Shown here piece after piece: positions 33,995 through 46,054 of a stretch of DNA of 64,000 bases. Origin of the DNA: Erodium maritimum (lineage: Eukaryota; Streptophyta; Magnoliopsida; Geraniales; Geraniaceae). A program made the position numbers and the translations under genes. The notes under the pieces were generated by a model. That model saw nothing but the letters and a program-made list of their open reading frames with translations, made no database searches and was not told where the DNA came from. Every line of letters starts with the position of its first letter. Within the stretch, counting starts at the first letter, position 1. The stretch spans positions 44,448,557-44,512,556 of the forward strand of contig OY997594.1 in the NCBI GenBank assembly GCA_963921825.1, given 5' to 3'.

Positions 33995-35835
33995 TGTTGG
34001 TTTTTGTGCCCTAGGCCAATCGTGATCATAGACGACATTATCATTTCATTAATACATCTGCACTACTATTATCATTTGCGAAATGTTAATAGTGTGAATA
34101 ATACTCTTTCTTAAGATCATCGGGTTGCGGACCTGATAGTAAAACTCTTAGAAGTAATAGAGTATTATTCACTTGATCCCTAGTCTTACTGATATACTAA
34201 GACTAGTATGATGTTGGCTGATGATCACGTTTTACTGATCATACATATTGGATATGAAGTCAAGTCATAGATGTCATTTAGGGAAATGGCATTGGATCAC
34301 CCACTATGAGAATACTACATAGGAATTGTTATAAGTATTTCTTAGTACCGTAATATAACTTAAGTCCTTTGACCTTATAGTCATCATGATTTCTACATAG
34401 GTGGTTGTGTGCTTTTACACAGTTAAATGTTGTCTTTAACTAGGCAATTATAAAGGCTGTGATTGGGTGCATAAGTGTCTATGTGAGAGATATGGTTGAC
34501 TGATAAGAGATATGTCAATCATACAAATATGAGAGATATCGTTTGTGCCCCTTGATAAGTGGGACTACAAGAAAAGCATGGTCATGCGAATTGATAAAGA
34601 GTTATCACTAGCAGTCTACTTAAGATCAAGAAACAGCGATCGAACAAAATAAGGATGACGACCCTATGCCTTATTCGATCGAGATACATTGACAAAAGGG
34701 TTAGCATATTAGCGTGTAAAGGTTAAGTCGCATTGACGATCATCATACACGTTTGGGTAGTCATAATTCTTTGCTAGAAGACAACTATGACATGTGGACG
34801 AATCGAGGATTTTGGGCCCACTGCCGAACGTCGTATGAGCCTACAGGGTCACACCTGACAACAAGCCCAAAATCGTATTGGAATTTGGAAGTCCATTAAG
34901 TGAATGAAATAATATTATATTTGATATAATATTTATTTATTCATTAAACTCGTTTTTCGAATAGCCAATATAATAACGATTATGTTGGGCAATTAAAATA
35001 CAAAAATGACTCTTGAATTTTTGAAATTCAAAGAGGGTATTTTTTCATGACCACTACTCCTAAAATGAGACACTTGTCATAAAAGAAAGTCCAAGAGTTG
35101 GGCTTACTTAAATGACTTAGTGGAGTCATGTTTAGGAATAGTAAGCATGCAAAACCCAAGTGAGACACTTGTCCAAGTTGGAAGTCTAAGAATTGAGTTT
35201 TTCCAAATAAAATAAGTGTGGCCATGTTGGGTTAAGTAAGCATGCAAGAGAGAGAAGAAAAATCATATTTTCTCAAAGTTGTGTTGAGAATGGTTCTCAA
35301 AGACTAGAGAGAAAAACGAGTAGAGAGAAAAGAGAGAGGAAGAAGTGTTCTTCATCTTGTGCTAGCACACAAACGATTTTGGGAAGGATTGTTCAAGAAC
35401 TACGTGACTTTGATTCCTCCAAGAGGATACATAGGAGTCTTGGAGACTCAAGCCAAATCCATTTGTTTCGGGTGTTGTCTGTTTTTGCAAGAAGAGAAAA
35501 ATCTGCAAAGATTTTTCTGCCCAGAATCTGTCCGACCAGCCACTGTAAAGAGACTGATCGGAGGTTCATCTGAGATCCGATGGAGCTGATTCTTGGAGTG
35601 AACGTTCTACACATATTTTTCTTAAATATGACCAGAGGGATTTGGATTCCAACGGTTAGTTACTAAGATATACGAGCTGCAAGTTTGTCCATGTCTCGAA
35701 CCAAGCTGAAAAATTGAAAGAGGTAATCTCTCCTTTAATTTTTGTTTGTCGGTTTACTCAGAATTACATGGATCTTGAGGCTATTCTAGGGAAACTTTTA
35801 ATTTACGATGCGTTTTTCTCCCTAGAATTCCAACA
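33995..35835 (+). mobile_element. Copia-type solo LTR (1,841 bp)
   Basis: Starts TGTTGGTTTTTGTGCCC and ends ATTCCAACA with perfect 5-bp TSD CCTTT. It is a divergent relative of the 15017 LTR: shared blocks include AATAAGGATGACG followed by CTATGCCTTAT, AGCATGGTCATGC and GTCTTGGAGACTCAAGCC, in the same order. No interior remains, so it was reduced to a solo LTR by recombination. It splits the LINE endonuclease. Confidence 0.85.
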
Positions 35836-35840
35836 CCTTT

Positions 35841-38700
35841 TACCTGGCACAAAGGGAAGGATCCAACAAAAAGAATTGAGACCAAGTTGGACCGTGGCTT
35901 GGTTTCGGGGGGATTTTTCCATGCTTTTCCACAAGCTACACTTACGAACACTGGGTACTCCATTTCCGATCATATATCATTAATCTTTATTCTTGTAAAG
36001 TATCTGTTACCCAGAGATCCTCCGAAGTTTAGGTTCGACAACCAATGGGTAGAGGATCCACAATGTGGTATTTTGATCAAGCGGGGATGGGATCAGAACA
36101 ATACTAGGCCAATTGATAACAATTTCAAGAATATTTTTGCAGCTTCACCAATGGGACCAGAACATAAATAAGACTAATGAACAGAAAGTTAAATTGTGCA
36201 AGAAAAAACTAGCCATTCTGAACGGTCGGCAAGATAGATTATGCCTTATTTCAAGAGAGGCAATCTAGAAACAATATGAATCTCTACTCCGGTATCAAGA
36301 GAGTTTTAGGAGACAACAGGAAAATCAACATTGGATAAATGAGGGAGATAGAAACACAAAGTATTTTCATGCAGCAACATCCAGTCGACCACGTATTATC
36401 CTACTAACGTCCCTGAAAGATGATCATGGCACCTAGATGACCTGGGAAATAGGGCTTAAGGATCTTATCAGAAATTACTTCAAGGACATATTTACAACAT
36501 CTCCGGACTCCACTATGGAGCTTCCTTTGAAAGTGTTAGCATGGATTTCATAGGATCAGAATCAGGCATTAGTGTCCTGGGTGAAGGACTGAGAAGTTAG
36601 AGATGTTTTTTTTTCAAATGGGCACAAATAATTCCTTTGGAACTGATGGTTTAAACTGATTCTTCTATCATAAATATTGGGGGACTCTCCGGGATCAAGC
36701 TACCTTGTTCATCAGACTTGCGATTGAAAAATGAGACTTTTAAGCTGGTCTAAATGGCACTTATCTGATTCTTGTTCCAAAGAAGATGCACCAAAAAGGA
36801 TTACGGATATGAGACCTATTTCTCTATGTAACATGATCTTCAGAATTATTTCAAAGGTCTTGACGAACCAATTGAAACCTCTCCTCCAGAATCTTATTTT
36901 GGAATACCATGGTGCTTTTGTCCCAGGACGATCCATTAAGGAAAATATTTTCTTGTCATATGGGATCATACACTACCTTCGGCGCATGACCTAGGGAGGA
37001 AGCAGTTATCTGACTCTCAAACTAGACATGAGTAAAGCATATGATCACGTGGAATGATAGTTTATATTGGAGATGATGCGAAAATGTGGGTCTAGAGAAC
37101 ATTGGTTGAAATTTATGAACGCATGTCTAGCCTCGGTGCGGTATGTTGTGACCTCGAGGGGGAAATCTACTGAGGAATTTTACCTAGGTCGTGGGATTAG
37201 GCAAGGGGACCCACTATCTCTGTATCTCTTTCTTTTTGTATGGAATAACTCTCATGTCTACTTCGACAAGTGGAAAGAGAAAGGAAGTTGCATGGGGTCT
37301 CTATTGCAATGGGAGATCCAGGAATCTCTCATATGGTTTTTTTGTAGATAAATGATATATTTTCTTTAAAACAGGCTAAAGAGAGGTTGCTAACCTTCAT
37401 ACTATTATGTAACTTTTTGGGGACTTGTCAGGCCAAATGATAAACTTGGATAAATCATCTATTTTTTTTATCTCCAACACATCACAGGTTGACATCGTTA
37501 ATTCTTGTGTCATATTGGGAATTTCCGAGATTTCGAAATCTTCGATGTACCTCGGGGTTCTAAACTTGATTGGTCGAACCGAGGTGCTTACCTTCAGTTT
37601 GTTATGGATCTGGTTCTTGCCTGAATAGCTTAATGGGATGATTAATTGCTCTCCTCAGGGGGTAGGGAGGTTATGATTCGATCGGTCCCACTCTCTCTCG
37701 CGATGTATGCGTTAAGGGTCTGTTAATCTCATATGCTTTTATATCTAAGATCCATGTGGCACTCACTAGATTCTGGTGGGAAGGTACCCCTCGGGATCAA
37801 AGGCCCATCATTTGCATAACAAAATCAGAAGGGGATGGCGTTTATAAACCTATGGGACTTCGATAATGCTCTCCTAAGGAAGATAGGTTGGAAATTTTTT
37901 ACATATCCGGATAGTTTTGTAACCAGGATGTTTTAGGCAAGTTTTTCCCCTGATAGTGACTTTTTGGGGGCAGAAAAAGGTCTCAATCCGAGTTTCTTAT
38001 GGACTATGTTAGAGCAACCAAAGCTTTTCTAACTCAAGGGGCTAGGAAAGCCATAAGACCATGCTCATTGAAAAATATTATTAGCTCCTTGGTTATTGGG
38101 TAAGATCCGTAGATTCATACGATTTCCTTTGATTTGGAGGGATGCCTTGAAAACTCTCTTATGGAAACCACAAGAAGACAATAGAATCACGGGGAAATTT
38201 AGCATCTTTTTTCACCTAGAGATCAAAACTAGATACTTGCAATTCTTCTCGCCACTTCTCGGGTAGACGATGGTGGGTACTGATTAAAGGACCTAAAAGG
38301 TATCTATTTAGTGAAGGGGGGATACTTGGAGCTCCAACAAATGAAAGGAGCTTAGCCCTCGATTAGGAATGTAACCAGTTGGGCTACGACTTGGGACATT
38401 GAAGTCGCTCCACTGGTAAAAATATTTATATGTAGAGCTTTGTCGGAAACTCTCCAAGTGGTCGAATCCCTCATATCCCAATATGGCCCAATATCCCATA
38501 TATGCCCGTTATGCTAGGAAGGTACAGAAACAGTGTCTCACATCTTACTCCACTGCCTTTTTGCAAGGGACTGTTGGGCCAAGACAACCTTTAATTACCT
38601 CGTCTCGCCGATCATAGACTTTTGACTACGGTGGACAAAGGTCCTTCAACTTCCGTCCGAACACCAGAAGACCGAAATAGATATGTGGATATGAGATCTT
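35841..38700 (+). pseudogene. LINE endonuclease C-terminus and reverse transcriptase remnant
   Basis: Downstream half of the LINE ORF2 at 33040. The SDH motif closes the endonuclease; RT motifs follow at about 36800–37260. In-frame stops occur within RT (for example after IIHYLRRMT and within DHVE-W). The catalytic Asp pair of RT is not recognisable. Confidence 0.7.
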
Positions 38701-38939
38701 TTTAAAGCTTGAAATGCATGTGTTTTGAATGGGGACTCTTTATCCACGGAATCTATGGTGATTACGAGAAAAAATCCACTACAACACCTGGTCAAAGGGG
38801 AACAGAAAGTAGGAGTCGGGGTAGGGACCCCCAAATCAAGTTTGGGAACCTCCTCCAAAAGGATGGCTATCAGCAAATACGGAAGGAGTCGGATCGAACG
38901 GGCTGGGGATTCATTTATTGAAATGAGCATGACTCAATT

Positions 38940-39216
38940 ATGAAATGAAATAAAGGGGTGTTATTGGGTATTACATCATCGATATTGGTAGAAGTCCAAG
39001 CTATGCGAAAAGCTCTCTTATGGATCAAAGAAGCGGGATTTACAAGGATCATAATTCGGACGGATGCCCAACTACTGGTGAACTTAATGGATAACCGGAC
39101 TACGCTCTCTTCCTCCCTTGGGGGGATTTTTCAAGAATGTAAGTTTATGTTATCTCAAATCGAGGAAGTTAACCTCGTGTTTGTCAACAGGTCAACAAAC
39201 GCTGCAGCCCACTAGC
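38940..39216 (+). pseudogene. LINE-encoded RNase H-like domain remnant
   Basis: LGITSSILVEVQAMRKALLW, then GFTRIIIRTDAQLLVNLM, then LVFVNRSTNAAAH match the RVT_3-type RNase H that follows RT in many plant L1 elements, including the Glu and Asp positions and the final N-x-x-A-x-H. It ends at a TAG after the histidine. Confidence 0.7.
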
Positions 39217-39470
39217 TTGTTAGGGCAGGACAGAATTATTTGTCCCTATGTGGTCGGATATTTTAGTATTTGATACACTTTTTTGTATTTGATGGAAGGG
39301 AATCAATCAATCAATTGATGCACCATTTAAAAAAAACGTTTATTATCATTTGACTTTTTTTTATTTAGTTGGTCAAGACGCATGTTATTTAACATGAGTG
39401 CATAAACTAGTAACCGTAACAATTCTCTCTCGCACATCGAGAGCTATTCATAGCCCTAGCCTCTCCGACC

Positions 39471-39643
39471 ATGGTGTTGTATGTCCCTACCTCTACCGCC
39501 GACAAGACCGGCGATACTATTGATGCATTACATGTCGGCCCTGTCACGTCCCCTCCAGTGCAGTCTCCTTCCTCGAATTCTCCATCCTCTACTGTGGAGC
39601 CTTTGCCCTTAAAAACCCTGTGTGGGAGGAAGCCGAAGCAAAC
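39471..39643 (+). pseudogene. LINE ORF1 N-terminal piece, before the solo LTR
   Basis: ATG at 39471 opens a Pro/Ser/Thr-rich N-terminus ending CGRKPKQT, typical of ORF1 of DUF4283-type plant LINEs. The frame is cut at 39643 by the LTR and resumes at 45719 with TLARLPSVPPST after removal of one CAAAC. Confidence 0.65.
39639..39643. repeat. Target-site duplication CAAAC (left) of the outer gypsy solo LTR
   Basis: CAAAC at 39639–39643 and 45714–45718. Confidence 0.9.
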
Positions 39644-41156
39644 TGTAAGGACCGCTCCCGGTCAACGCCGGTCAAGTCGGCGGAAAACGGGAAATATTTT
39701 AAATTTTGGGCATCCACCTAAATAGACCTAAACTTGACCCCGAGGGTCATATCGGACCTAATTTGACTCAATATCGACCAAAATGAGTTCTGGGTGACTC
39801 AGGGTAACTTTGTGACCAATTCAGGAAAAGTTGACTTTTGCCGAAAAAGTCAACCGAGCGACGTTTGGTCCGTTCGAGACCCGAGTTGGACCCAAAAATC
39901 TTAGCCTTCGTCGCAACGGTCTTAGTTGGGTCATTTCCTTGTGGAACGCGAGATTTCTTAAAGATCTCAAAAAACGGACCGAACGAGGTCAAGACGTCCG
40001 ATTTTGACAAATATGACTGAAAAATATCTATTGTGGAATTTGGCTCCAAAATTGAAGCCCAACAATTTTGATTTTGGGCCCATAATAAAATTCCATCTCT
40101 TAAGTCCACAAGAAATAATTTGAGCCCACTTGTATTTTGGCATTTACTGGTACGAGAACATTAGGGTTTGTGTTTAAAAGAGAAGGGTGACTTCAATTGT
40201 TTGAAGAAGGACAGACAACAAGAAATGAAATGCTTATAATGGGTGTGGAGGCTTGATATTTTGGCAAGAGAGAACTTGTATTCGCCTCCTCTTCTTCTTT
40301 TGAGTGTTGCGCGTGGATTAAGGCTTGGTTCTTGGTTGATTTGTGTGATGCGGCTTGTTTTGGTGAACAAAGAAGAAGTGAATATGGGGTTCTTGGCTTA
40401 ATGGATATGGCGGCTTCATTTTCTGGACAGAGGGGGTTTGATCTTCTGGTGCAACATTAATAGATCAAACCAAGGAACTATTATGGTTTGGTGGTTGTGT
40501 TGTTAGGTAAGATCAAACAATATTTTCTATTTTTCTGTCAAGAAGTGGTAGCAAATCCAAAGGGTATAAAGATACTTGTGTGTTTCTTGGTATACTCCAT
40601 AAGCTAAGGTGTGTTCTCGAGTGTTATTTATCGGTAACAAAAGATTGGATATTTTTCTTTTGTAGATTATCGTCTTGTATTAAGAAATAGGAAATTAGGG
40701 TTTGCAATTCGTGAGAATTCGGAAATTGTGGTTAGAAACTTTAAATGCGGAGTTAGAACGCTTGGGCATCGGAAATTGATTCCGCCAAGTGCGTTGGAAC
40801 GCGTGAATATAATTAGGAATTGTAGAAACAAAATGGACATTTTCGGAGCCCCGAGGGACGTTTTCCCAATCCCGGGCAGATTCGCCAAGCCGGGCGAAAT
40901 GGGCCATTCCGAACCCATTTTGACAATGTCGAGTAATTGGAAAGTTTGGGAGTGATCGGTACTTGTCAGGGTTGCATTTGGGCGTTAGTTTCATAAAAAT
41001 CGAAGTTGGCTTGCGTATTAAAAAATGTGTTGTTTCGTCACTTTAGATTTTTCCACCGATCGCGGAAAAGGGGAGCTTTAGGCAGGTTGTCGCGAGCGCT
41101 TCTGGAGCTTACGTTCGGAGTTTTGGATGTCATCATAAGGTAGGGAAAAGTAGTCG

Positions 41157-44100
41157 TGTCACGCCCCGAATTCAGTAGAACCGAACCTGGAACGCGAACG
41201 ATGAAACAATAAAACAATTTTCAAACCTTTTAAATAAACCGCTTAAAAAACCCCATTTGAGTTAAACAACATAATATTTTACAACAGAAAAGCGTCCAAA
41301 CAATCGGACAAAAACTAGAGCGTACGTCGCTAAACTCCCAAAAACCCGGACTCCCGCTCCCAGCTCTTCAAGCTTCGAGAGTTCCCCTAGTCCGTCTCGC
41401 GACCAGTACCTGTAGGAAAAGCAGCTAGGGGTGAGCATTTCGCTCACCACAACGGATACCAGACTGACTACGGAATACTAGCAGAAAATGCCGGAAACAC
41501 CAACAACAACCCAAACACCGGGGACTACTATCCCCAAACTCAAGTAACCCGACTGACACACGAACTGTTACTTTCCCCAACCAACTCAACACCCGGACAC
41601 GTAATGTAGACCCGACACAACGGTTACGACCTCCACCAAAGACACAAACGATAACCACGCAACACCCAAGATCACAAAGGATCGCACACCAAACAAGATC
41701 ACAAAGGATCGCACTCCAGCTGCTCAGTGCCGGTTGCTAACCGGCTGGGCTCGAGCCTGCCCCACGCAACTTTCCCCGATCTCTGTCGGGCCAGGTGGTT
41801 AACCCGGAAGAATGCACAACTTTACCGGTGGTTAACCCGGAAGGCTAGCCAACCCGGAAGAATGCACAACTTTACCGGTGGTTAACCCGGAAGGCTAGCC
41901 AACCCCCACGCGCGCGACCACAGAACCCCTTTATTGTCAGGCGGGCCCCCAACCTCAGGCAGAAGAATGCACAACTGTACCGATGGTTAGTCGGAAGGCT
42001 AGCCAACCCCCACGCGCGCGACTACAGGACCCCTTTATTGTCAAGCGGGCCCCCAACCGCAGGCAATCACAATCAACACCCAAGGTTCAACACCCCAAAG
42101 GCACTCATGGCCACCCACGACACACCAACAATAATATACGGGCCAACACCCCAAAGGCACACATGGCCACCCACGACACACCAACAGTAGTACACGGGTC
42201 AACACCCCAAAGGCACTCATGGCCACCCACGGCACACCAACAGTAATACACGGGTCAACACCCTAAAGACAGACCTGACTACCCACGACACACAAACAGT
42301 AAAACACGGGTTCAACTCCCCACGGGCACTCATGGCCACCCACGACACACAAACAGTAAAACACGGGTTCAACACCCCAACGACACTCATGGCCACCCAC
42401 AACACACCAACAGTAATACACGGGTTCAACACCACAACGGCACTCATGGCCACCCACGACACACCAACGGTAATACACGGGTTCAACACCCCAACGGCAC
42501 TCATGGCCACCCACGACACACAAAAAGTAAAACACGGGTTCAACACCCCAACGGCACTCATGGCCACCCACGACACACCAACAGTAAAATACGGGTTCAA
42601 GTCCCCACAGGCACTCATGGCCACCCACGACACACAAACAGTAAAATACGGGTTCAACTCCCCACGGGCACTCATGGCCACCCAAGACACATAAACAGTA
42701 AAATACGGGTTCAACTCCCCACGGGCACTCATGGCCACCCAAGACACACAAACAATTCAATCAACCTCCGGGCACAACCAAATGCCTCCAGTATTTCTAA
42801 TGTTTGATAAGTTCACTTACCCTACGACACTACTAAGTGTCACATGCCTTTCTATTGTTCGATACGTTCACATATCATACGACACCACCCGGTGTCGACT
42901 GCCTTTCTATTATTCGATAAACTTACCTATCCCACGACACCCAAGTGTCACATGCATTTCTACTGTTAACTTTCCCTAGTCAGGGCCGAGATCCGGCTTC
43001 TTTTCCATACCTCGTAACGCTTTCCAAAAAGTCCACAACCAAGCTCCGGCGTGCTCGCGATCACTCGCCTAGCTTTCTCTTTCCGCGGTCCTCGGTACGA
43101 TCTAACAAGATCACAATTAAAACACTTTTTAAGTTTGCAGACAAAGCTGAATTTTAATGAATTTGACGCCCAAACTCAACCCCGAAAATGTCGATCACTC
43201 CCAAACTTCTCAATTACTCGACATTGTCAATAATGGGCCCGGAGAGGCCCGACTCAGCGAATCTGCCCGGGATTGGAAAACGCCCTTCCGGGCTCCGAAA
43301 ATTCCCGTTTTTGTTTCTACGGTCTTAGAATAATTCAAGGGTTCCAATGCAATCGACGGAATCAATTTCCGACTTCCGAGTGATTTAATTCGCATTTAAA
43401 GTTTCTAAACCCGTCATCTCCAACTTTTACAATTTAATTCCAAAATTCGTTCCGGGTGTGGATTAACGACTTGGGGATCGTCCTAAACCACCCGAACACG
43501 AAAACCCGAGACCCGAACACGTGGGCTCCACCCGACCATCAAGACCCGTGGGTGGCTGGACCGGTTTTGGACCGGTTCACCACCATGGTGGCCGGTCCTA
43601 GCTCTGGCCAGCCATCACCCACGGTGGCCGGAGCACCCCCGAGCCTCCGGTCACCGGAAACGATCATTTTTCGCTCCAAAACGTTCCCAACGAACCCTAC
43701 ACCTCGACTCATCCACATTTAACCCGTTTAAACACAAACCCTAACTTTTAAACGTACCAAAACGAAAATCAATTAGGTTCTCACCGTAGGGAATGATGAC
43801 GGGAGCTCGATTCTTCAATCGTTGAGACGATCCGTCGGTTGGATCGTCGGGAGATCGACAAACCCTACACCCTTTCTTCTATTTTTCTCCCTTTTCTCCT
43901 TCTCTTTCCTCTCTCCACTTTCTCTCTCTAATTCTCTTTTTTTTCTAGGTGTGGCCGAACACTTCTCTGCCAAAACCCTTTTGTTTTGTTCAAAACTATC
44001 ACCAACCCCCCTTAATTACAAAAATACCACTCCTTTCTTTTTCTTTAATTTAAAAACCAACCACCAAATGTGTGACAAGTGTCAAGTGGGTCCCACCTTT

Positions 44101-44502
44101 TAGAAAAATATCTTTCTAAATATTTTTCAGTCAGATTCGCGAAATTCGGCCGTCTTGAGCCCCGAACGGCCCATTTTCCAAGAAATTACGAAACTTCACG
44201 GGCTACAAGGAAACGGCTCAACTAAGACCTCTGTAACGAAGGCTAAGCCTTTTGGATCCAAAACGGGCCTCGAACCAAAACGTCGCTCGGTTGACTTTTT
44301 CGGCAAAAAGTCAACATTTCCCAAATTGGTCAAAAAGTTGCCCTGAGTCACCCAGAACTCACTTTGGTCGATATCGGGGTCAACTTAAGTCCGATATGAC
44401 CCTCGTGGTCAAATTTAGGTTCATTTAGGTGTTTGCCCAAAAAATTTAAATTTTCTTGTTTTTCGTCGATTTGACTGGCGTTGACCGGGAGCAGTTCTTA
44501 CA
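41157..44502 (-). mobile_element. Gypsy solo LTR (minus orientation) nested in the outer LTR
   Basis: 3,346 bp from TGTCACGCCCC to GTTCTTACA. Flanked by AGTCG (41152–41156) and AGCCG (44503–44507), a 5-bp TSD with one C-to-T change. The related LTR near 42990 shows the uninterrupted order (…GAAAAG, AGCCGGATCTCGG in sense). It contains a long minisatellite at 42070–42770 and a conserved hairpin at 41430–41448. Confidence 0.85.
42070..42770. repeat. LTR minisatellite, ~56–61-bp unit, about 12 copies
   Basis: Units contain GGCACTCATGGCCACCCAC, then GACACACCAACAGTAA and CACGGGTTCAACACCCCA. Because unit lengths often keep frame, several long repetitive ORFs arise on both strands; they are not genes. 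Confidence 0.85.
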
Positions 44503-44768
44503 AGCCGGATATCGGTTTGACTAGGGAAAGTTACTAGTAAAAATGCATGTGGGTACCTGATTGTGCCCGTAGGTTGATTATACTTGGCATGTATGTAGAA
44601 TTGTATGTGGGCACTTGGTTGTGCCCGTAGGTGTTGTATATTCCGCAAATTGTCGTGTTATACCTGTTAGCGTATGTTGTGTTTGTATATTTGACTAGTG
44701 TGCGCTTGGAGAGTTGAACTCGCGTGTGTATTGAATGACTCGTGTGACTTGATAGGTGTTAATGATGT

Positions 44769-44986
44769 GACGTGTTAAGCGCGATAATTGAGAATGTGTT
44801 GTGATAATTGGTCGAGTGTTGGTGATCAATGTGGTGATGGTTGGTTAAGGTATGGCCCGCCTGTTGATTTGTACCTTGACGTGTTAATTGCGATAATTGA
44901 TGATGTTGTGTGATAATTGGTTGAGTGTTGCTGATCAATGTGGTGATGGTTGGTTGAGGTATGACCCGCCTGTCGATTCGCCATCG
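44769..44986. repeat. Tandem duplication (period ~109 bp) in the outer LTR
   Basis: GACGTGTTAA at 44769 and 44878 starts two similar units that share GATAATTG, GAGTGTTG, GATCAATGTGGTGATGGTTG and CCCGCCTGT. Confidence 0.75.
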
Positions 44987-45718
44987 ACGAAGGGTGTCGT
45001 GGTTCCGCGATGAGGTGGGCCCACCTTCCGACTAGAAATCGGTAAAGTAATGCGATTTGTTCCCCGAAGAGGTCGGCTCGCCTTTCCGATTGGCGGTCGG
45101 AAAAAGTATTGCGGGGCAGCGCTAGGCCCAGCCGCTTTGCTACCGGAAACGGTGCAGTGTGTGTGTTGATATTGCGTGATATTGCGTGCATTTGCAACTT
45201 GATTTGTTGAGGTTGTGATCTTTGTTGGTTGTTTTCGATTGCGGAAAGGGTGGTAGAGGTGTTGGTGTGTTTGACGGTTAGTCTGTGCGGCAGTTTGATA
45301 TCATGCGTGAACTATAATTGTTTTCCATGAATTTATGTTGTTGTATTCCTGGTATTTTTACTTGTATGTCGTGGTCAGTCGGGTATCCCTGGCAGTGAGC
45401 GAAATGCTCACCCCCTGCTACTTTTCCTACAGGTATAGATCTTGAGTCTAACTAGGAGGACGTCTCGAAGCTTGAAGAGCTGGGGAGCGAGAGTCCGGGT
45501 TTCTGGGTTGTCTAGTGACGTACACACTTTGTTCTAGTTATGTTTTATTCGAACTTGAGTGTAAAACTCAGAGTGCACTTTTATTAGTTTTATTTAATAC
45601 TTGAATCGTAGATTTTAAATGTTGTCTCAATTGTTTAGCCATTTTAAATTTTCTTTGTCCTTGTTTTTCCGTTCACATCCCGGGTTCGGTTATACCGGAT
45701 TTGGGGCGTGACACAAAC

Positions 45719-46054
45719 CCTAGCCAGGCTTCCTTCAGTGCCTCCTTCAACTCTGGAGACTCTATCGATCCTCTCTTCCTCCACGAAGTTGGTACCCTTC
45801 TCCATGGGTGTCTCCAACCTACCATCTATCGGCAAACCGTGTCGAGGTCGTCCGATGAGGCCAAAGAGTGTTTCTTTGTCCACAAGGAACCCTTCTCTTG
45901 CTCTTCTTCCGTCGCCACCAACCACCGTCTCTGCTCTACCCCCTCCCCGAGTTCTTAATCTGCAACAAAATCCGACGTGTGAGAAGGCGGAGGCGTTGGG
46001 TTTGGATCGATGTCTTTCCAATCGGGATGGGATCCCGCTCATCTCCGCTCCCCT
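45719..46054 (+). pseudogene. LINE ORF1 middle piece, between solo LTR and hAT element
   Basis: Frame continues from CGRKPKQT as LARLPSVPPST, then a Pro/Ser-rich stretch with PCRGRPMRPKS and ending DGIPLISAPL at 46054. It resumes after the hAT element at 46971 with TAPPSPSDPLLRPKDG without loss of frame. No stop codon is seen in this piece. Confidence 0.65.
46047..46054. repeat. 8-bp target-site duplication GCTCCCCT (left) of the hAT-type element
   Basis: GCTCCCCT at 46047–46054 and 46963–46970, perfect. Confidence 0.9.

Larger units (their letters stand above)
33040..39336 (+). mobile_element. Decayed L1-type LINE (endonuclease–RT–RNase H), split by a solo LTR
   Basis: In order: leader with T-rich stretches; APE endonuclease start MKFLAWNFQ at 33463; VWILMGDFKGILHP near 33850; after the solo LTR, FTWHKGKDP, ETKLDRGLVSGGFF and SISDHISLIF (35841–35990). 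RT motifs: DMRPISLCNMIFRIISKVL (about 36808–36865), HGAFVPGRSIKENIF, LDMSKAYDHVE and GRGIRQGDPLSLYLFLF. The FADD box is unrecognisable (near 37336–37360). A zinc-knuckle remnant lies near 38500–38600. RNase H reads EVQAMRKALLWIKEAGF and RTDAQLLVNLMDN (38992–39090). A short poly(A) ends it at 39329–39336. Many stops and frameshifts; no target duplication could be identified. Confidence 0.75.
39644..45713 (+). mobile_element. Gypsy solo LTR (plus orientation), itself split by another solo LTR
   Basis: Starts TGTAAGGACCGCTCCCGG and ends GGGGCGTGACA, the same termini as the gypsy LTRs at 7754 and 13592 in sense orientation. The perfect TSD is CAAAC. Own length is about 2.72 kb (39644–41156 plus 44508–45713) after removing the inner LTR and its TSD copy. 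No interior, PBS or PPT is present, so it is a solo LTR. The conserved hairpin is at 45395–45411. Confidence 0.85.

Noticed and set aside
42217..42760. Long repetitive ORFs of 165–176 residues on both strands
   Set aside because: They are produced by the minisatellite, whose unit lengths happen to keep frame.
42070..42770. Regularly spaced repeats resembling a CRISPR array
   Set aside because: Units are contiguous with no unique spacers, lie inside a plant LTR, and have homologues in another LTR; no cas genes exist here.
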